A DNA stretch of 64,000 nucleotides from the NCBI GenBank assembly GCA_017468425.1, contig JAFUIO010000025.1:1-64000 (forward strand), read 5' to 3'. The notes under the pieces were generated by a model. It did not search any database and had not been told where the DNA came from. It was given only the letters and a program-made list of their open reading frames with translations. The position numbers were made by a program, and so were the translations under genes. Numbering within the stretch: the first letter of the stretch is position 1; each line of letters begins with the position of its first letter. Shown here in pieces: positions 24,908 to 33,774 of the stretch. Origin of the DNA: Clostridia bacterium. Lineage in GTDB: Bacteria > Bacillota > Clostridia > Oscillospirales > Acutalibacteraceae.

Positions 24908-26650
24908 ATGTTCTGTGAACGTTGTGGTAAAGAAATCGATAATGATTCCTTCGCGTGTAAGCACTGCGGCGGAATTGTCAGCGAAAAATCACCAATTCAG
25001 AATAAAAATATGAAATCGCCAAAGAAAAGGTTATCATTGAAAATAATAGTGCCGGTTGTAGCGGTAGTTTTGATTCTTGCGATTATTTTTTTCATTGCAG
25101 TTAAAAACTATAAGAAAAATGAGGATTTGGAAATACTTGAGGCGATTCTCCGAGAAAGCACGGAAAAGCCGATAGCAGATTTTGTTTATGAAGACTATGA
25201 TTCTGACGGCACGTATGAAGTTTTTGCGGTAGTTGGTGAATCAGCCATAAAAGATAAACGAACAGAATATTCAGATGCTGATATTTACTTTGTAAATCAT
25301 ACAGAAGCACAACTTATTAAAGAAAGTGTCTGTGGGTATTTTAACGGAGTAATTGAAACTGACGACAGAATTTATGTGTCTCTTGAAGTATATGAAGATG
25401 AAGCAGATAAAGGTTTTTCTTATATTTACTCTGCAGATGCAGAATTTCCTGTGGAATCGGACATTTCAGGTAAATATTCAGAAGTTCATGAAGAAAAAGG
25501 AAAAATTATAGTAAAAGACGCATCGTGCAATTTTATAGAAATTGAAATTCCGGAAAAGGTAAATATGATTTCTAAATATTTAGTTGCAACTGACGAAGAT
25601 AAGAAAAATTTTAATGATTTTGTCAGTTCAGCATCAAACTGTTTCTATAATAATTTTGATTCAGATGCATCAGATGCAATAGAACAGGCCTACGGTTTTA
25701 TAAATGCTCATCATGGAAGTGAAATATATAGGTTTTTCTTTGATCGTGATAGTTATAAATCATATGATTTATACACTTTCCCTGATGATGAGAAGAAATT
25801 AAAATCAATTTTAAATGAGGCAGATCCCCTGAACAGATTCGGAGAAGCTCATTTTATTTATGCCAAATATCCTGCCCAAAATATAGATTGGATTATAAAA
25901 AATATTTTTGGCCTTACTCCCGATAGAAGTATAAGTAGTGCAGACAACGAACCTCAACACGGTTATTATTATGAGGGTGATTTTTACATGAACGGAGGAG
26001 AAGGTATTCCATATACTGTTACCTTTGAGACGAAGTTTAATCAACTTCCCGACGGAAGATATAAAGCTACAACCATCGGTACGGGTGAAGAATCTGAACT
26101 TTTCTGTACAATTAATTCGATTGTAGGCCTTAGAGACATTGGTGGTAAAAGGGTGTGGACAATCTCAAAAACGACCTGCACATATCCGGAAGAAGAAACT
26201 GAAACAACTACTGAAAGTAACACGACAGAATTAAATTCAGAAAACCTGAGTAATGTTGTAAAGTATTTAGGAGGTCCAATTTCGGAAGTCTTTAAAGATT
26301 ATGGTGAAGATTATGAATCCGTGTCATTTGAGGGCGGACACCAGGCGGGTTATTATAATGGTTCAGTTTATTTCGGTAAGAATGATTGGGAAGATTTTAA
26401 TGAAAATGCCAGTAACACAGTTACGCACATAATTGCAATAGATAATGTGCATTTGTGTGGAGATTTTTATTCTGATATGTCTTATAATGACCTGAAGAAA
26501 GTACTGCCTGATCTCAAGTTTTCAAGTGGTGGTGAATATTGCGATCATTATATAAGTTTTGAATATGAAAACTATTCTTTTTCTTATTTTTGGTACGAAG
26601 AAGGTTCGGATGAAGACACAATATGTAGCGAAGTCTGGGTTTACGCTTAA
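24908..26650 (+). CDS. Zinc-ribbon membrane protein with large outer part
   Basis: The 580-residue protein begins with a zinc ribbon (MFCERCGKEI...FACKHCGG, residues 1-23), then a basic stretch and one membrane helix (IIVPVVAVVLILAIIFFIAV, about 44-63). The outer region of about 510 residues is acidic and aromatic. It contains a DYDSDGTYEVFAV repeat-like segment, a FLDR/ALPDDE-type middle domain and, after a TETTTESNTTE linker, a C-terminal module starting NVVKYLGGPISEVFKDYG. I recognise no enzyme. AAAGGAGA selects ATG 24908; the longer frame from 24824 runs back into the LCP gene. It is the second gene of the LCP operon and may help in wall assembly or sensing. Confidence 0.75.
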   Translation: MFCERCGKEIDNDSFACKHCGGIVSEKSPIQNKNMKSPKKRLSLKIIVPVVAVVLILAIIFFIAVKNYKKNEDLEILEAILRESTEKPIADFVYEDYDSDGTYEVFAVVGESAIKDKRTEYSDADIYFVNHTEAQLIKESVCGYFNGVIETDDRIYVSLEVYEDEADKGFSYIYSADAEFPVESDISGKYSEVHEEKGKIIVKDASCNFIEIEIPEKVNMISKYLVATDEDKKNFNDFVSSASNCFYNNFDSDASDAIEQAYGFINAHHGSEIYRFFFDRDSYKSYDLYTFPDDEKKLKSILNEADPLNRFGEAHFIYAKYPAQNIDWIIKNIFGLTPDRSISSADNEPQHGYYYEGDFYMNGGEGIPYTVTFETKFNQLPDGRYKATTIGTGEESELFCTINSIVGLRDIGGKRVWTISKTTCTYPEEETETTTESNTTELNSENLSNVVKYLGGPISEVFKDYGEDYESVSFEGGHQAGYYNGSVYFGKNDWEDFNENASNTVTHIIAIDNVHLCGDFYSDMSYNDLKKVLPDLKFSSGGEYCDHYISFEYENYSFSYFWYEEGSDEDTICSEVWVYA

Positions 26651-26734
26651 ATAATAATGAGCGTTTCAGGTGTATAGGCAGATAATGAATCTTTATGCAA
26701 AGCTTTGTGTAATATTGTCAGAGTTGACTTTTTG

Positions 26735-26763
26735 CTGACAAAATCTTACAAACGAAATACAAT
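26735..26763 (+). promoter_or_regulatory. Promoter for the purple-acid-phosphatase-like gene
   Basis: CTGACA (26735-26740), 17-base spacer, TACAAT (26758-26763). Confidence 0.75.
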
Positions 26764-26798
26764 ATTGAAAGAAAGATTTTTATAAAGGAGATATAACA

Positions 26799-28448
26799 AT
26801 GGCAGAAACAAAAGCAAAACCCGCAGGTTTTTCCACAGAAAAGCCTGACCACATTATGATTTCGATTAACGGAGATGCAACAAAGCAGATGGCTGTAACC
26901 TGGAGAACAGATATGTCTGCAGAAACAAGTTACATTGAATACAGAGAAGAAAACACAGAAAATGTTATAAGAAAAGATTCAGAAAATCTTGTTTTTAAAA
27001 GTGACAGAGATGAAAGTTATATTCACACTGCAATTGCAGACGGATTAAAACCCGGCACAAAATATTTCTACACCTGCGGTGATGGTAAAAACAGAAGTGA
27101 AGAATATTTCTTCACAACAGCAGAAGAAAACCTTGAAAAATTTACCTTCATTGCAATTTCAGACCAGCAGCAGGGTAATTTCTATGAGCAGGATTATTCA
27201 AAAATCAACGCTTTTCTCAAAGAAATTTTAAGAAGACATCCTGAAGTTAAATTTATCGTAACAGGCGGCGATAACACAGACTGCGGTCAGCACGTTGTGC
27301 AGTGGAACGGTGCTCTCAAAGGTATGGAAGGTATAATGGAATACCGTCCGCTGATGATGACTCTTGGTAACCACGATAACCGCGGCTTTAAAGATTACGA
27401 AACAGGCGAAGGCAGATATTACGCAGAGCCTGCAGAATTTTTCAACACACAGTTTAAAATGGCATATCCCGATAACGGCCCCGGAATATGGAAAACAGAA
27501 AACTATTCTTTCGACTACGGCAATGTGCACGTATGTGTTATGGGTATCAACGGTCCTGATGAAGTAGGCGAATGGATTAAAGAGGATTTATCCCAGAGCG
27601 ATAAAACATGGAAAATCGGTACATACCATTTCCCCATTTATTATTCAAACCCTGCAGGTCACAACTTTGACGCTTTCCCCTGGATGAGAGAAGGCGTTGA
27701 TATGTGCGATATTATGCTTGCAGGTCACGAGCATAATTTCTCAAGAAGCTTCCCAATTAAAAACGATGCAATTTTTGCAAAGCCTTCACAGGGGACAATT
27801 CATTATATGCTTTCAAACGCAGGCGGCGGTGCTCCCGGATGCAACTCACAGCAGAGCATTTTCCACGCAGCGTTCTACCCTCAGGAAATTGAAGGCCGTC
27901 CGTCATTTGCACTTTTTGAAGTTGACGGAAAGAAAATGAAAATAACATCTTACCTCGGTCTGGGAGATGATATTGAAGCAGATATTATAGACCAGGTTAT
28001 TATTGATAAAGAAAAAGACGAAATTCTTCCTTACGCAATGCCTCCCGTTTACCTTGAGAGACATCCGAGAATGGTATTCAAGGGTATGCTTGCAGGTCTT
28101 GGCGGAGTAGATGCTTTCCCCGTTAAGAAAGACGGAATATGGTTTGCACCTCTTTCAGTTGTTTTCCAGAGTGTAGGCGCTTATGTTGCAAAAGAAAAAG
28201 GAAAAATGACTCTCGGAATTTACGGAAAGAAAGTAACATTCACAGAAGGCAGTGACATCGCAGTTACAGATAAAGGAGAAGAGATTAAACTTGACGCACC
28301 TGTTTTCCGAGGTATGAGAGGTCTTCTTTATGTACCTGCATTCAGCGCATCTGCAATTTACGGATTCAGATGTGTTTATGTTGAACACAATAACTTTATG
28401 TTCTGGGAACACGAAGAAGAAAGTATCCCCTTGTTTGAACAACCGTAA
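26799..28448 (+). CDS. Purple-acid-phosphatase-like metallophosphoesterase
   Basis: The 549-residue protein has an N-terminal fibronectin-III-like purple acid phosphatase domain (ISINGDATKQMAVTWRTD...GLKPGTKYFYTCG, about 20-105), then a metallophosphoesterase domain with motifs AISDQQQ (motif I as D-x-Q), GGDNTD, LGNHDN, TYHFPIYY and AGHEHNF, and finally a copper-amine-oxidase-N-like stalk domain (FAPLSVVFQSVGAYV...GKKVTFTEGS, about 445-540). No signal peptide is present although relatives are normally exported, so it may act inside the cell or leave by another route. Its own promoter, AAGGAGA site and terminator make it a single-gene unit. Confidence 0.85.
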   Translation: MAETKAKPAGFSTEKPDHIMISINGDATKQMAVTWRTDMSAETSYIEYREENTENVIRKDSENLVFKSDRDESYIHTAIADGLKPGTKYFYTCGDGKNRSEEYFFTTAEENLEKFTFIAISDQQQGNFYEQDYSKINAFLKEILRRHPEVKFIVTGGDNTDCGQHVVQWNGALKGMEGIMEYRPLMMTLGNHDNRGFKDYETGEGRYYAEPAEFFNTQFKMAYPDNGPGIWKTENYSFDYGNVHVCVMGINGPDEVGEWIKEDLSQSDKTWKIGTYHFPIYYSNPAGHNFDAFPWMREGVDMCDIMLAGHEHNFSRSFPIKNDAIFAKPSQGTIHYMLSNAGGGAPGCNSQQSIFHAAFYPQEIEGRPSFALFEVDGKKMKITSYLGLGDDIEADIIDQVIIDKEKDEILPYAMPPVYLERHPRMVFKGMLAGLGGVDAFPVKKDGIWFAPLSVVFQSVGAYVAKEKGKMTLGIYGKKVTFTEGSDIAVTDKGEEIKLDAPVFRGMRGLLYVPAFSASAIYGFRCVYVEHNNFMFWEHEEESIPLFEQP

Positions 28449-28478
28449 TTTTCAGCTTGCAAAATAAAAGTTTTTATG

Positions 28479-28508
28479 ACCTCTCCTTGTTTTCAAGGGG
28501 AGGTTTTT
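28479..28508 (+). terminator. Intrinsic terminator after the phosphatase-like gene
   Basis: ACCTCTCCTTG, loop TTTT, CAAGGGGAGGT and a T run. Confidence 0.9.
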
Positions 28509-28703
28509 GGTATAAGCGTATAGATTTAACGTTTTTGTTAAAAATTGATGCATTTTCGTAAAAGCATCTTGACAATCTTGTGATTATATATGAAAATTAA
28601 ATTGAAAAGCACAACTGATAAAGCAAAACAAATAATATACTTAAAACAAGTATTAATTAAACATCTGTTTCTTTTTAAGAAAGGTATGGTGGTTCCAATG
28701 TGG
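28509..28703. other. AT-rich noncoding stretch
   Basis: No gene or clear structure is visible. A TTGACA at 28569-28574 followed by 17 bases and GAAAAT could be a second, weak promoter for the protease gene. Confidence 0.3.
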
Positions 28704-28732
28704 TTGATAATCAATTAGTAAATCAATAAAAT
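28704..28732 (+). promoter_or_regulatory. Promoter for the V8-like protease operon
   Basis: TTGATA (28704-28709), 17-base spacer, TAAAAT (28727-28732), leaving a short leader to the ribosome binding site AAAGGAGG at 28751. Confidence 0.7.
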
Positions 28733-28766
28733 GAACCATAAAGACAACACAAAGGAGGAAAAATTT

Positions 28767-29708
28767 ATGAAAACAAATATCAGAAAAATTTCAGCGATAG
28801 TTTGTTCTCTTGTTGTTTTAACAACAGCGGTATGCAGTTCTTCTTTATTTACCACTGCACAATCAACACCCGAAACAACAAAGGAATCACTTGATATCGT
28901 TGAATTCAACTGTGACACAGGAACAACACGCGAATATACTTTTGAATACGACAGCATAGATATTAATGCTCCCGGTGCGGCACAAATGTTGACCTCCGCT
29001 CCGGAACAGTGTACAACAGAAAAGACAACTTCTGATATTTCAACAAGAAATATATTGCCCAATAGCTCTTTTGGGAAGGTTAATGCTACAGTTTCACCGT
29101 ATCGTAAGGTTCTATATATTAGATCCTATGGTGATTCAGACGGCAATGGTCAAAACGATTATGTTGAATACGGAACAGCATTTCTTGTTCATGACGATTT
29201 AGCACTTACAGCTGCTCATTGTGTTATGGAAGATGGAAAATATTCCACAAGGATGGAAATTTATACCAAACAAAATAGCAAAACTCTCAACTCCACATAT
29301 TACAGTCCAAAACAATGGTCTATCCCTGTAAATTACAGTCAGAATGGAAACATAAATTATGACTGGTGTATTATTAAATTGAAAAATAATCTTGGTAGTT
29401 CAAATTCTCTTGGACATTTTGAATATAAGGTTCCTACTGCAACGGAAAAAATTTTTGTAAATGGATATCCCACTGATACAACATACAGATATTTTCAATG
29501 TATGGGGCAAGGAAATTTTTCTCTTGAAAGTGGGGGGTTCGTTTTAGTGCATACAGCAAGCACTATGACGGGTATGAGTGGCGGACCCGTATATAATAAA
29601 TCCGAATATGTTGTAGGAATTCAACGATCAGGGGGCTCAAGTTACAATTATGCTTGTAAAATTACTCAGGCTCTGTATAACTTAATTGAGACTTGTAAAA
29701 ATGAATAA
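28767..29708 (+). CDS. Secreted trypsin-fold serine protease (V8-like)
   Basis: The 313-residue preprotein has a signal peptide (about residues 1-31, SAIVCSLVVLTTAV core), a propeptide-like region of about 85 residues, and a chymotrypsin-fold protease. The catalytic triad is visible: His151 in LTAAHCV, Asp199 in YDWCIIKL and Ser271 in GMSGGPVY. The fold and size match the glutamyl endopeptidase/V8 (S1B) branch, where an N-terminal propeptide must be removed. AAAGGAGG eight bases before ATG 28767 fixes the start. A lipoprotein with an Ig-like domain follows after 21 bases in the same operon. AT-rich codon use differs from the neighbours. Confidence 0.85.
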   Translation: MKTNIRKISAIVCSLVVLTTAVCSSSLFTTAQSTPETTKESLDIVEFNCDTGTTREYTFEYDSIDINAPGAAQMLTSAPEQCTTEKTTSDISTRNILPNSSFGKVNATVSPYRKVLYIRSYGDSDGNGQNDYVEYGTAFLVHDDLALTAAHCVMEDGKYSTRMEIYTKQNSKTLNSTYYSPKQWSIPVNYSQNGNINYDWCIIKLKNNLGSSNSLGHFEYKVPTATEKIFVNGYPTDTTYRYFQCMGQGNFSLESGGFVLVHTASTMTGMSGGPVYNKSEYVVGIQRSGGSSYNYACKITQALYNLIETCKNE

Positions 29709-29729
29709 AAAACAGAAAGGATTTTCGTT

Positions 29730-30320
29730 ATGAAAAAAATGTACATTTTCTTTTTTGCATTAATATTACTTTTTGTTTTAGGCTGTAATAAAATACACAA
29801 GACATCTGAAATTGTTAACGAAACAACTGAAGATAAACCTTCTGTTACTGAATATATGACTATTGAAGAACGTCACACAGATGTCCCTAATACTGATCCC
29901 GATGTGCCTGATGATTTCAAAGAACCTGATATAGTTGACAATCATATTGAAATGGAATCAAATTATGACAATATTATTTTTGAAGTGGAGGAAGATGAAT
30001 ATTCTCTGAATTGTGAACAAGTAAGAGCTGTTTTTACAAACAAGAGAAAAGATGTTGCTTTTAGAGCGTATCGCTATCCGTTTTTGGAAAAAAAGGTGGG
30101 AAGCAAATGGGTAAGGGTACCTTACTATAGAGATGGTATGTTTAATGATGGTATGGATTGGGTGTATGTTATGAGTCCGGATCAGTCGGGCATTAATTAT
30201 AGTTTTACAATTGATTTATTTACTGAAAATGTATATGCGGAACTAACTCCCGGTAAATACCGATTAGTAGGATTCGCGGGTGATAAAAAGTATTATGGGG
30301 AGTTTGAGTTTGCAGAATAA
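29730..30320 (+). CDS. Lipoprotein with Ig-like domain
   Basis: The 196-residue protein has a lipoprotein signal (MKKMYIFFFALILLFVLGC) with Cys19 after VLG, a Thr/Asp/Pro linker of about 60 residues and a C-terminal domain (about 75-196) with beta strands: VEEDEYSLNCEQVRAVFTN, VGSKWVRVPYYRDG and TPGKYRLVGFAGDKKYYGEF. This is the bacterial Ig-like (Big_14-type) pattern often seen in small surface lipoproteins. CAGAAAGGA precedes the ATG. It is co-transcribed with the secreted protease, so it might be its inhibitor, chaperone or substrate; this is inference only. A terminator follows its stop. Confidence 0.7.
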   Translation: MKKMYIFFFALILLFVLGCNKIHKTSEIVNETTEDKPSVTEYMTIEERHTDVPNTDPDVPDDFKEPDIVDNHIEMESNYDNIIFEVEEDEYSLNCEQVRAVFTNKRKDVAFRAYRYPFLEKKVGSKWVRVPYYRDGMFNDGMDWVYVMSPDQSGINYSFTIDLFTENVYAELTPGKYRLVGFAGDKKYYGEFEFAE

Positions 30321-30322
30321 TA

Positions 30323-30364
30323 TAAAAAATGCTCTTCCTGATTTTTTAGGAGGAGCATTTTTAT
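30323..30364. terminator. Bidirectional terminator between convergent operons
   Basis: AAAAAATGCTCTTCCT, loop GATTTTTT, AGGAGGAGCATTTTTA. Serves the protease operon and the minus-strand azlCD operon. Confidence 0.9.
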
Positions 30365-30365
30365 A

Positions 30366-30674
30366 TTATTTTAAGAAAAGTTCAAGCAGGAAAACAACTG
30401 CGCAGGAAGCGACTGATACAATCAGCAGGCTTCCTCCTTTCCATGCGATAAGCACGCCGATTACAAGCGCTGCCAGTCCTGACCACACACTTCCTGTTGC
30501 TTCTAATATTGCAGGGAAAGTCATAACAGTCAGAGTGACATAGGGTACATAGTAAAGGAATGAGCGTATTGTTTTGCTTTTGATTTCTTTTCTGAAAATT
30601 GTCATAGGAAGCACTCTCATAAGATATGTTACAAGTGCCATTATGCCTATGTAAATATACACATTATTACTCAT
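30366..30674 (-). CDS. azlD: AzlD-type amino-acid exporter subunit
   Basis: The 102-residue protein has three to four membrane helices and the AzlD family pattern: IYIGIMALVTYLMRVLPM (with the conserved TYLxRxLP motif), VPYVTLTVMTFPAILEA and a Gly-rich last helix. Together with AzlC it forms a branched-chain amino-acid (or related small molecule) efflux system. ATG 30674 is preferred because GGAGG lies nine bases before it and this start overlaps the azlC stop by eight bases, the usual azlCD layout. It is the last gene of the five-gene operon starting at 34968. Confidence 0.9.
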   Translation of the reverse strand: MSNNVYIYIGIMALVTYLMRVLPMTIFRKEIKSKTIRSFLYYVPYVTLTVMTFPAILEATGSVWSGLAALVIGVLIAWKGGSLLIVSVASCAVVFLLELFLK

Positions 30675-31404
30675 TGCTTTCATCCTCCTTTACGCTTTCA
30701 TCTTCCTTTATAGGGAAGAAAATTGCCGCTAAAAGAGCAATCACAACTGTGAGAATAATTGTTTTTGTTCCCGATGAAATTGCATCAAAAACAGGTATTT
30801 TATAAAACGCAAAGCTTGCAGCCATTGAAAACAGCACAATTCCCAGAAGGACTTTGTTCTGCTTTGCAGGCGGTACTACAATGGCAATAAACATACCGAA
30901 AAGTCCGACGCTTAATGCACTTACAATATTTGCGGGTAAAACATTTCCCATTATAACACCAAGGCAGGTGCCCAGAGCCCATCCCGGGATGGCAACGGAG
31001 AATGCACCGTATGAAAAATAAGGATTAAGCTTGCCCGGCTCAGCAATGGAAATGCCGAAAATTTCGTCTGTAAGGTCAAAGGCAACAAGAAGACGGTGGT
31101 GCAGCTTCATATCCTGGGGGATTTTCTGGCTCATTGCAAAGCTCATAAGCAGATATCGCGCATTGGCAACTATCTGCATTACCATCATTGTAAGATAACC
31201 TGAGTTTTCAGCAATAACCGCAAAGCCGGCATATTCGCCGGCTGATGCGTTGTTTGTGATACTTGCAAGTGTTGCCTGAAAAGCTGTAAGACCTGCGTTT
31301 GCAGCGGCAATCCCTAATGTGAATGCTACGGCAAAATAACCCAGAGCAATGGGAATACCGTTTTTTATACCTTTTTTATATGCTTGTCTGTTTTCGCGTT
31401 TCAA
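30667..31404 (-). CDS. azlC: AzlC-type amino-acid exporter, large subunit
   Basis: The 245-residue protein has about six to eight membrane helices and AzlC signatures: GIPIALGYFAVAFTLGIAA (about 16-34), NNASAGEYAGFAVI (about 51-64), NARYLLMSFAMS (about 81-92) and DEIFGIS. AzlCD exports branched-chain amino acids or analogues such as azaleucine. The start codon is TTG (31404) with AAGGGG nine bases upstream. It lies only 22 bases after the third metallophosphoesterase gene and probably shares its transcript, an unusual neighbourhood for azlC, which normally sits with Lrp-type regulators. Confidence 0.9.
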   Translation of the reverse strand: MKRENRQAYKKGIKNGIPIALGYFAVAFTLGIAAANAGLTAFQATLASITNNASAGEYAGFAVIAENSGYLTMMVMQIVANARYLLMSFAMSQKIPQDMKLHHRLLVAFDLTDEIFGISIAEPGKLNPYFSYGAFSVAIPGWALGTCLGVIMGNVLPANIVSALSVGLFGMFIAIVVPPAKQNKVLLGIVLFSMAASFAFYKIPVFDAISSGTKTIILTVVIALLAAIFFPIKEDESVKEDESNE

Positions 31405-31426
31405 AGTGTTTTGCCCCTTATGGTTT

Positions 31427-32602
31427 TTAAGTAATCAGATGTATAAAAGATTTTACGGGAATAGTAAGTCCCATAATAAACATATCCCAGATATATTTCA
31501 GACCTTCGATGTGATAGAGCATTACTTCAATGGGCTCTGTGCAACATGTTTCAAGGTAATGGATTGTTTCTGTTTCGTATGTGTCGGTGTTGTTTTCGTC
31601 AAGGACTATTATACGCACACCTCTGTTATCTGCACCGTATCCGCCGAAGCCTGCTGCAGGAGTAGTGCTGAGGTCAATTCCCATATATGGCACAACAAAA
31701 TCATTTTTATGGTCGTGTCCGAAGAACATTGCTTTAACGTCGCCCTGTTCCAACATCTTTTCAAACTGCATACTGTCGCGTGCAGGTGCAGCGGGACGTT
31801 CAAGCAAAGAGCCTGTTGCATTTTCGGGAAGTGCAAGGAATTTGTCGCCCACCTGTACTGCGTTGGGAGCACCTTCTTCTGATTCAACAAGAGCGTTGAA
31901 AATTTCTCCTACAATAATATGCTGGAAAACCATTGAAGGAACGGGATTTCCGCCGTTGAGAGCTTTAAGTTCATTTGATTTTTCAACATACCAGTCAATC
32001 TGGTCTTCATGTACATGGTCATATCCGTCAGCCAACGGGTCGTACATATTTGAGTCGAAAAGCCAGAGATTATATGCAATTCTGCTTGCGTCAGAAGAAA
32101 GAATAGGCAGATTATATGTACCGCAGCCTGAAATTCTTTCGCCCTCGTCTATTGCAATGCAGCAGTCGTATTCGTTATAGATTGCCATCTGTTCTTCTTT
32201 TGAAACATAGCCTTCTGCATCGTGGTTGCCGAAAATAACTGCAACGGGAACACCGATTTCTTCAAAAACAGACATAAAAGCGTCAATAGCTTTTCTTACT
32301 TTTTTTACAGAATGAGCTTTTGTGAAGCCTCTTGCAACTGAGTCTGAAATGTTATCGCCTGTAAGGATAAACAAGTCAGGTTTTTCCTCTGCTGCAATTT
32401 CTTTTATGTATTCAAGTGCCTTTTTTGAAGGGTTAGCAGTGTCCTGAAGGTCAGCAACCTGCATAATTTTAAAAGAGCCGTCTTCGTTGAATTTAAGAGT
32501 TGTTTCTGCTGAAGTATCGGCAACTTCTTCTGCATAAGGTGAAATCACTGCGATGCTGAAACACATAATTACAGCAAGAATAATTGATAATACTTTGTTC
32601 AT
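31427..32602 (-). CDS. Secreted metallophosphoesterase, tandem copy 3
   Basis: The 391-residue protein has a signal peptide (MNKVLSIILAVIMCFSIAV) and a calcineurin-like phosphoesterase domain of the same subgroup as its two upstream neighbours: FKIMQVADLQDT (motif I with Gln in place of His), LTGDNISD, FGNHDAEG, CGTYNLPILSS and a late GHDH (FFGHDHKND). The C-terminus ends in a hydrophobic helix, FIMGLTIPVKSFIHLIT. AAAGGAGGG seven to eight bases before ATG 32602 fixes the start over an upstream extension. Substrate unknown; phosphate scavenging from extracellular esters is likely. It is gene three of a five-gene operon ending in azlCD. Confidence 0.85.
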   Translation of the reverse strand: MNKVLSIILAVIMCFSIAVISPYAEEVADTSAETTLKFNEDGSFKIMQVADLQDTANPSKKALEYIKEIAAEEKPDLFILTGDNISDSVARGFTKAHSVKKVRKAIDAFMSVFEEIGVPVAVIFGNHDAEGYVSKEEQMAIYNEYDCCIAIDEGERISGCGTYNLPILSSDASRIAYNLWLFDSNMYDPLADGYDHVHEDQIDWYVEKSNELKALNGGNPVPSMVFQHIIVGEIFNALVESEEGAPNAVQVGDKFLALPENATGSLLERPAAPARDSMQFEKMLEQGDVKAMFFGHDHKNDFVVPYMGIDLSTTPAAGFGGYGADNRGVRIIVLDENNTDTYETETIHYLETCCTEPIEVMLYHIEGLKYIWDMFIMGLTIPVKSFIHLIT

Positions 32603-32624
32603 CGGGGTATTCCCTCCTTTGATT

Positions 32625-33752
32625 TTATGATACCATACAGAAAATTTCGTATATTGCAGTAAAAGGTGATACGCCGTTAAACGGAGCAAGGAAAAGATAT
32701 TTCAGACAATTCAGTATAGGTGAAATGCTTGAATTCACATAATATCTGCAACGTGAAAAATCGTCTGTGCAATAAGTTTCGAAATAGTTGATAATATAAG
32801 TTTCATAGGTTGAAGTGTCTTTTTCGTTTATAGTGACAAATCTTAAACCTCTGTTATAATCGCCGTAAGAGCCGAAGCCTGATGTGGGGGCATTTACGAG
32901 ATGAAGTCCATTGTAGTCGGCTATGTATGTGTTTACATGGTCATGGCCGAAGAAAATTGCTCTCACATCGCCCTGAGCCATCATTGCAGGCACCTGAAGT
33001 GATTCGCCTGATGAAGGGCTGGGAGGCTCATTTGTTTCGCCGCTGAGAATCTTTGCGTCAAGAACTTCTTTCGGAACAATATGCTGGAAAGCCAAAGAAC
33101 CTACAGGCTTTCCACCGTTTTCTTTTTTCAGTCTTTCTGATTCGCTGATGTACCAGTCAATCTGGTCCTGCTGGATATTATCAGAAATTCCTTTTTCTGC
33201 ATCGTGAAGATATGAGTCGAAGAACCAGAGGTTAAAAGCAGTTTTTGTTCCGTCAGAAGAAAGAATGGGAAGGTTGTATGTTCCGCAGCCTGAAATTTCT
33301 TCGCCGTCATCTCTTGCAAGGCAGCAATCGTAAGACATATACATCTGCATCTGTTCTTCTTTTGTAACTTCATTTTCCGTATCGTGGTTTCCGAAAACCA
33401 TAGCTACGGGAATTGATTTTTCTTCGAAGAAAGACATATAGCAGTCAATTGCTTTTGCTGTGTTCTTACGTGCTTTTTCAATATCTTCAAAGTCGCTGGG
33501 AACACCGCTTATATTATCTCCGAGAAGAATTACCAGGTCAGGCTTTTCTGACTGAATAGCATTATCGAAATATTCAAGTGTTGCAGGGATAAGGTGGTGG
33601 TCGTCCTGTATGTCAGCAACAAGCATCATTTTGAAAGAACCGTCTTTGTTGAACTTAAGTGTGGCGGTGCTTTCTTCTGCACCGCCACTGATAGTAAATA
33701 CGGACAAAATGAAAATGACAACAAGAACAACTGATGTTATTTTTTTAATCAT
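32625..33752 (-). CDS. Secreted metallophosphoesterase, tandem copy 2
   Basis: The 375-residue protein has a signal peptide (VVLVVIFILSVFTISGGA core) and the same domain as the flanking copies: LVADIQDD (motif I, again D-x-Q), LLGDNISG, FGNHDTEN, CGTYNLPILSS, LAFQHIVP and FFGHDHVN. The loop between motifs IV and V is shorter than in the other two copies. It ends in a hydrophobic amphipathic helix (SPFTAIYEIFCMVS). The ribosome binding site is a weak GGGAG. It lies exactly 22 bases from both neighbours. Tandem duplication followed by divergence explains the three genes. Confidence 0.85.
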   Translation of the reverse strand: MIKKITSVVLVVIFILSVFTISGGAEESTATLKFNKDGSFKMMLVADIQDDHHLIPATLEYFDNAIQSEKPDLVILLGDNISGVPSDFEDIEKARKNTAKAIDCYMSFFEEKSIPVAMVFGNHDTENEVTKEEQMQMYMSYDCCLARDDGEEISGCGTYNLPILSSDGTKTAFNLWFFDSYLHDAEKGISDNIQQDQIDWYISESERLKKENGGKPVGSLAFQHIVPKEVLDAKILSGETNEPPSPSSGESLQVPAMMAQGDVRAIFFGHDHVNTYIADYNGLHLVNAPTSGFGSYGDYNRGLRFVTINEKDTSTYETYIINYFETYCTDDFSRCRYYVNSSISPILNCLKYLFLAPFNGVSPFTAIYEIFCMVS

Positions 33753-33774
33753 TTTTTCTGCTCCCGTCAGTTAA

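Noticed and set aside
31349-32180. Plus-strand ORFs antisense to the phosphoesterase copy 3 gene
   Set aside because: Composition is that of antisense shadow frames, and the minus-strand genes have clear family motifs.
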